Source of the DNA: Candidatus Avelusimicrobium pullarium | GTDB lineage: Bacteria > Elusimicrobiota > Elusimicrobia > Elusimicrobiales > Elusimicrobiaceae | Direction: 5' to 3' | Length of the DNA: 64,000 bases | Assembly: GCA_944323745.1 (NCBI GenBank) | Contig: CALUTQ010000001.1 | Location: 796,863-860,862 of the forward strand | The notes under the pieces: generated by a model | Databases searched by the model: none | What the model saw: the letters and a program-made list of their open reading frames with translations, nothing else | Told to the model about the DNA's origin: nothing | Translations under genes and position numbers: made by a program | In this document: positions 61,587 through 64,000 of the stretch, in pieces | Layout: the number at the start of each line of letters is the position of its first letter | Numbering within the stretch: the stretch's first letter is position 1

Positions 61587-62417
61587 TTAAGCGTCTTTAA
61601 ACTGGTGTCGGCTCCTGTCGTAAGAAAGGGTCAGTTCAAATACGTCGTTTAAGTCGTTTTTATGGGAAGAAAGCAGATACAAGTTGTTGTCTGCCTTTTG
61701 GGTTTTGGGGCTTAACACTAAAATCAAGTCCGGCAGTTCCAATGCTTCGGCCCGTACGGAATCTTGCAGATAGCTGTAGGTGTTTGAAAGCAGCATAATA
61801 TGTGTCATAGATCTGCCTTTGGCTTCTTCCTTCATTTCCGCCAGCAGCGACAAAAGCCGCGTTTTGGGGTCTTCGGGCGAGTTGGCCTGTAAAAACAAAG
61901 AGGGGGAATCAAATATCCAAATTTTGGAAATATCCGCTCCGTCGGTTATGTTTTCTTCCTGCTGCGTAACCGGCAGGGGAAGGGACGACCCGGGGAGCGG
62001 CCTTGCAATACAAAAATGCGCTTCTTGCAGCCGGTCAAGCAGCTGATTGATTTCTTTTAGCTGTTTGGTAGAAAAATTGCCCGTTTTTAAATCATTGGCG
62101 CAAACGTCCGTTTTGCGGGTGTAATAATGGGCCAGCAGCTCTTGGGCCGGCGCGTAGGAAAGGAAGTAGGTAACGCTCCGTTTCTTTTCGGCCAGGCCGA
62201 AGGCAATTTCCCGCAGGAAGTTTTCGGCGGGGGTGTCGGGCTTGCCTATCAGCAAAACCTGACGGTAAAACGGCAGGGCGTCGAGCAAATCGGCCAGCGT
62301 CAGTATCGGGCCGGGATAATTTTCCCCGCGGTGCTGTTTAAACAGATGGCAAAGTTCCGCCTTTTGCTCTGCAAGCAGTTTGTCCACATTGTCTATACGA
62401 AAGTTTTTCCAGTTCAT
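61587..62417 (-). CDS. DnaB-like RecA-fold protein with a degenerate P-loop
   Basis: A 276-aa protein from ATG 62417, five bases after a perfect AGGAGG. The fold pattern follows the C-terminal ATPase domain of DnaB helicases. VLLIGKPDTPAENFLREIAF occupies the Walker A position but lacks the GKT/S, SVTYFLSYAPAQELLAHYYT matches the DnaB FSLEMS segment, KIWIFDSPS matches Walker B, and DLILVLSPKTQKADNNLYLL ends like the DnaB hexamer arm region. ATPase activity is therefore doubtful. It lies next to a WYL regulator and an operator-like site, and may be a regulatory or decoy replication factor. Confidence 0.6.
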   Translation of the reverse strand: MNWKNFRIDNVDKLLAEQKAELCHLFKQHRGENYPGPILTLADLLDALPFYRQVLLIGKPDTPAENFLREIAFGLAEKKRSVTYFLSYAPAQELLAHYYTRKTDVCANDLKTGNFSTKQLKEINQLLDRLQEAHFCIARPLPGSSLPLPVTQQEENITDGADISKIWIFDSPSLFLQANSPEDPKTRLLSLLAEMKEEAKGRSMTHIMLLSNTYSYLQDSVRAEALELPDLILVLSPKTQKADNNLYLLSSHKNDLNDVFELTLSYDRSRHQFKDA

Positions 62418-62451
62418 AATGCCTCCTGTTTTTATTGTAAACAGCAGGCGC

Positions 62452-62466
62452 GTCAACAGGGTGTCG
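62452..62466. promoter_or_regulatory. Operator-like site upstream of the DnaB-like gene
   Basis: GTCA-ACAGGG-TGTCG on the plus strand (CGACA-CCCTGT-TGAC on the minus strand) matches the GACA-N6-TGTC core with one change, 35 bases upstream of the start codon. Confidence 0.4.
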
Positions 62467-62523
62467 CAACAGGATAGCCGTTAAAAAGAAAGCAGCGGCA
62501 AAGGCATTTTTGTGTGGGACAGA

Positions 62524-63441
62524 TTATAGTTTTTGCAGATACGCGTTTAACAGTTTTTTGACAGTTTGGGCTAATTCGGCAGGCGCTTGAACCATAATTT
62601 CGGGTATCCAATGCAGGATGGTGGGCAAAATTTCCTGCACATTGACCGCTTTGCAGGAAATAATAAGCCCGCCGTCGGGCAATTCTTTTTCCGTCTTTTG
62701 CAGGGGGAAATAGTCCCTTGTTTTAAAGTATTTGGCTGCCTGAGGGGACACTTCCAGCCGCACATTCAGCGGTCTTTCCTCGTCAAACCAAATATTGGTG
62801 CCTTGGCGGATGAGGCTTTCAATTTCGGGCGGATGGGAGAAAAACCGGCCCGTGCCTTGCGCGGAAGTAATTTTATTTAAACGAAACTTTAACAGTTTGC
62901 GGGTGTTGGTCAGGGCCAGCAAATACCAAAAACCTTCTATCCACAGCAATTTAAGCGGACAAACGGGGTAATGCTTTCGCCGGCCTTTAAGGTAAGAGAG
63001 TGTTATTTCTTCCTGTGCTTTTATGCAGCGGGCAATTTCTTGGGTGATGGGCGTATCCGGAAAAGCTTCCCCGCCGGCAAACTTGACGAAGAAGGGGCTC
63101 TCTTGCTGGGTGGAAAGCAAACGCTTTTTAAGCAAGGTGTAAGAAGCGTCAAAATTGTTACCCAAGGAGCTGGCCACCTCGTGTATAAGCACCAGCAGGG
63201 AGGCTTCTTTGTCGGAAATTTTCATCTTTTCCAAAGAAAACCCTTCCATAAACGCATATTCCCCGGGGTTGGGGCAAAAGAGCGGGAACTCGGCCTCCTG
63301 TATATCGCGCATATCCCTTTGCAGGGTGCGCAAAGACACGCCCAATTCCGCTGCCATATCCGTCAGCAGAATGGCGCCCTTGTCCAAAGCGTTCAGCTCA
63401 TAAATCAGGCGGGTTATTTTGTTATGCATTTCTTTTTGCAT
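62524..63441 (-). CDS. WYL-domain transcriptional regulator (HTH-WYL-WCX)
   Basis: A 305-aa regulator with an N-terminal DeoR-type winged HTH (ILLTDMAAELGVSLRTLQRD, about 24-43), a WYL domain with the actual motif FWYLLALTNTRKLLKFRLNK (about 171-190), and a C-terminal WCX-type domain (LNVRLEVSPQAAKYFKTRDY onwards). The ATG follows AAGAGG. It resembles the 24495-25340 regulator in the HTH (identical IQRDM/LQRDM helix end and SLE.. segment). Such WYL proteins commonly autoregulate and control defence genes. It diverges from the gene at 63591. Confidence 0.9.
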   Translation of the reverse strand: MQKEMHNKITRLIYELNALDKGAILLTDMAAELGVSLRTLQRDMRDIQEAEFPLFCPNPGEYAFMEGFSLEKMKISDKEASLLVLIHEVASSLGNNFDASYTLLKKRLLSTQQESPFFVKFAGGEAFPDTPITQEIARCIKAQEEITLSYLKGRRKHYPVCPLKLLWIEGFWYLLALTNTRKLLKFRLNKITSAQGTGRFFSHPPEIESLIRQGTNIWFDEERPLNVRLEVSPQAAKYFKTRDYFPLQKTEKELPDGGLIISCKAVNVQEILPTILHWIPEIMVQAPAELAQTVKKLLNAYLQKL

Positions 63442-63538
63442 AAAAACCTCTTTTATCTATCATAGCAGAAAATGACGTCAGGTTGATGGGCTTTCTAAAA
63501 GGCAGCTTGTTTGCCTGCCAAAATGCGTTTTTACGATG

Positions 63539-63554
63539 CGACACAATGCTGTCG
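63539..63554. promoter_or_regulatory. Perfect CGACA-N6-TGTCG inverted repeat in the divergent WYL promoter region
   Basis: CGACA-CAATGC-TGTCG lies between the WYL gene and the divergent gene at 63591. It precedes a TATACT -10 box (63566-63571), so it overlaps or abuts the -35 region. It is the most symmetric of the five GACA-N6-TGTC sites in the window. Confidence 0.65.
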
Positions 63555-63590
63555 TCCGCCTTTTCTATACTATAACCGGCAGGAGGAATT

Positions 63591-64000
63591 ATGCAATACA
63601 CCTATGATGATTACCGCAGTTTTTTTTATATTAAGCGTTTGCTTCAAGACCCGTGTTACGGCACTAAAATAGATTATTTTGCTTTATACCGCTGGGCCAA
63701 AAAATATATGCATTCGTTCCGGGATCTGCAAGTGGCGGAAGATAAAGATAAAGACAAAAAAGCAGTGCGGGAAAAAGTGCTGCAGACTTTACGCAAAAAC
63801 AGCCAAGTTCCCTCGGGGGTTCAAAAAGGCATTTTAGCCCGCAATCTGTCTTTTGCCCGCCGTTTGTTCAGGCTGAGCAAAGAAGAACAAAACTTATTGG
63901 AAGCGGGCATTTTGTGGCATAGAAACAAATATTTTTCTTCTTTTGTAAACATCTGTTTGTTTGAGAGCAATTTGTGCGTGGAAAATTTGTCCGTATTGAC
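63591..64000 (+). CDS. N-terminal part of a probable AAA ATPase, cut by window edge
   Basis: An open frame of 136 codons from an ATG five bases after AGGAGG, running off the window. The visible part is helical: MQYTYDDYRSFFYIKRLLQD, a charged linker near 50-65, then VPSGVQKGILARNLSFARRL and FRLSKEEQNLLEAGILW. From memory the pattern of a P..I..N...L..L..LS..E...LE..IL helix pair precedes the ATPase module in some AAA proteins encoded next to WYL regulators, and loosely resembles the N-terminal domain of the ClpX-like ATPase at 22538-23908. The ATPase motifs themselves would be outside the window. Confidence 0.55.
   Translation, partial: MQYTYDDYRSFFYIKRLLQDPCYGTKIDYFALYRWAKKYMHSFRDLQVAEDKDKDKKAVREKVLQTLRKNSQVPSGVQKGILARNLSFARRLFRLSKEEQNLLEAGILWHRNKYFSSFVNICLFESNLCVENLSVL

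Overview
This 64 kb window comes from a Gram-negative-type bacterium. It encodes a TolC-type outer-membrane channel, an MsbA-like lipid flippase, and a dTDP-rhamnose / UDP-galactofuranose surface-glycan cluster. No ribosomal RNA or other strong phylogenetic marker is present. The style (large multi-domain proteins, WYL regulators, LemA and TPR proteins, strong purine-rich ribosome binding sites) would fit a gut Elusimicrobiota-like organism, but that is only an impression.

Region 1 (1 to about 19.3 kb) is an accessory island. A minus-strand operon (10.7 to 0.4 kb) encodes a SNF2-type helicase, a 62-aa protein, an SMC/RloC-like ATPase with a zinc hook and a C-terminal HEPN-type RN-x3-H motif, a type III Mod methyltransferase, an Abi_C/HEPN-like protein and a type III Res subunit. 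It reads as one composite phage-defence locus. Next comes a mobile-element core: a putative phage X/gpII-like replication protein, an excisionase-like HTH protein, a tyrosine integrase and a PC4-like protein. A complete retron follows, with a structured ncRNA bounded by perfect 15-bp a1/a2 repeats, an XRE regulator and a reverse transcriptase carrying NAxxH, YVDD and VTG. A hipBA pair ends the cargo. The island closes at a tRNA 3'-end fragment followed by three roughly 85-bp direct repeats that each repeat the tRNA end, which looks like an attachment-site scar.

Region 2 (19.6 to 25.4 kb) holds a LemA-like/TPR membrane pair, a ClpX-like AAA+ ATPase with a paralogous small partner, a SAM-I riboswitch upstream of that ATPase, and a WYL-type regulator. 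GACA-N6-TGTC operators sit here and recur near a second WYL regulator at 62 to 64 kb, which lies next to a DnaB-like protein with a degenerate P-loop and the N-terminus of another probable ATPase. These may form one regulon.

Region 3 (25.4 to 44.9 kb, all minus strand) is a polysaccharide cluster: rfbACDB, an RgpF-like transferase, several GT2 transferases, an epimerase, glf, an 1809-aa multi-transferase with a repeat-built coiled coil, a GT-D transferase, ugd and msbA. Region 4 (45.1 to 51.7 kb) is a TetR-controlled tripartite ABC-2 efflux operon. Region 5 (51.9 to 61.3 kb, plus strand) encodes a Cys-rich mini-protein, a membrane protein, a TPR lipoprotein/secreted protein, a CrcB/Fluc fluoride channel and a 2299-aa protein with a signal peptide and an embedded MFS-like transporter core.
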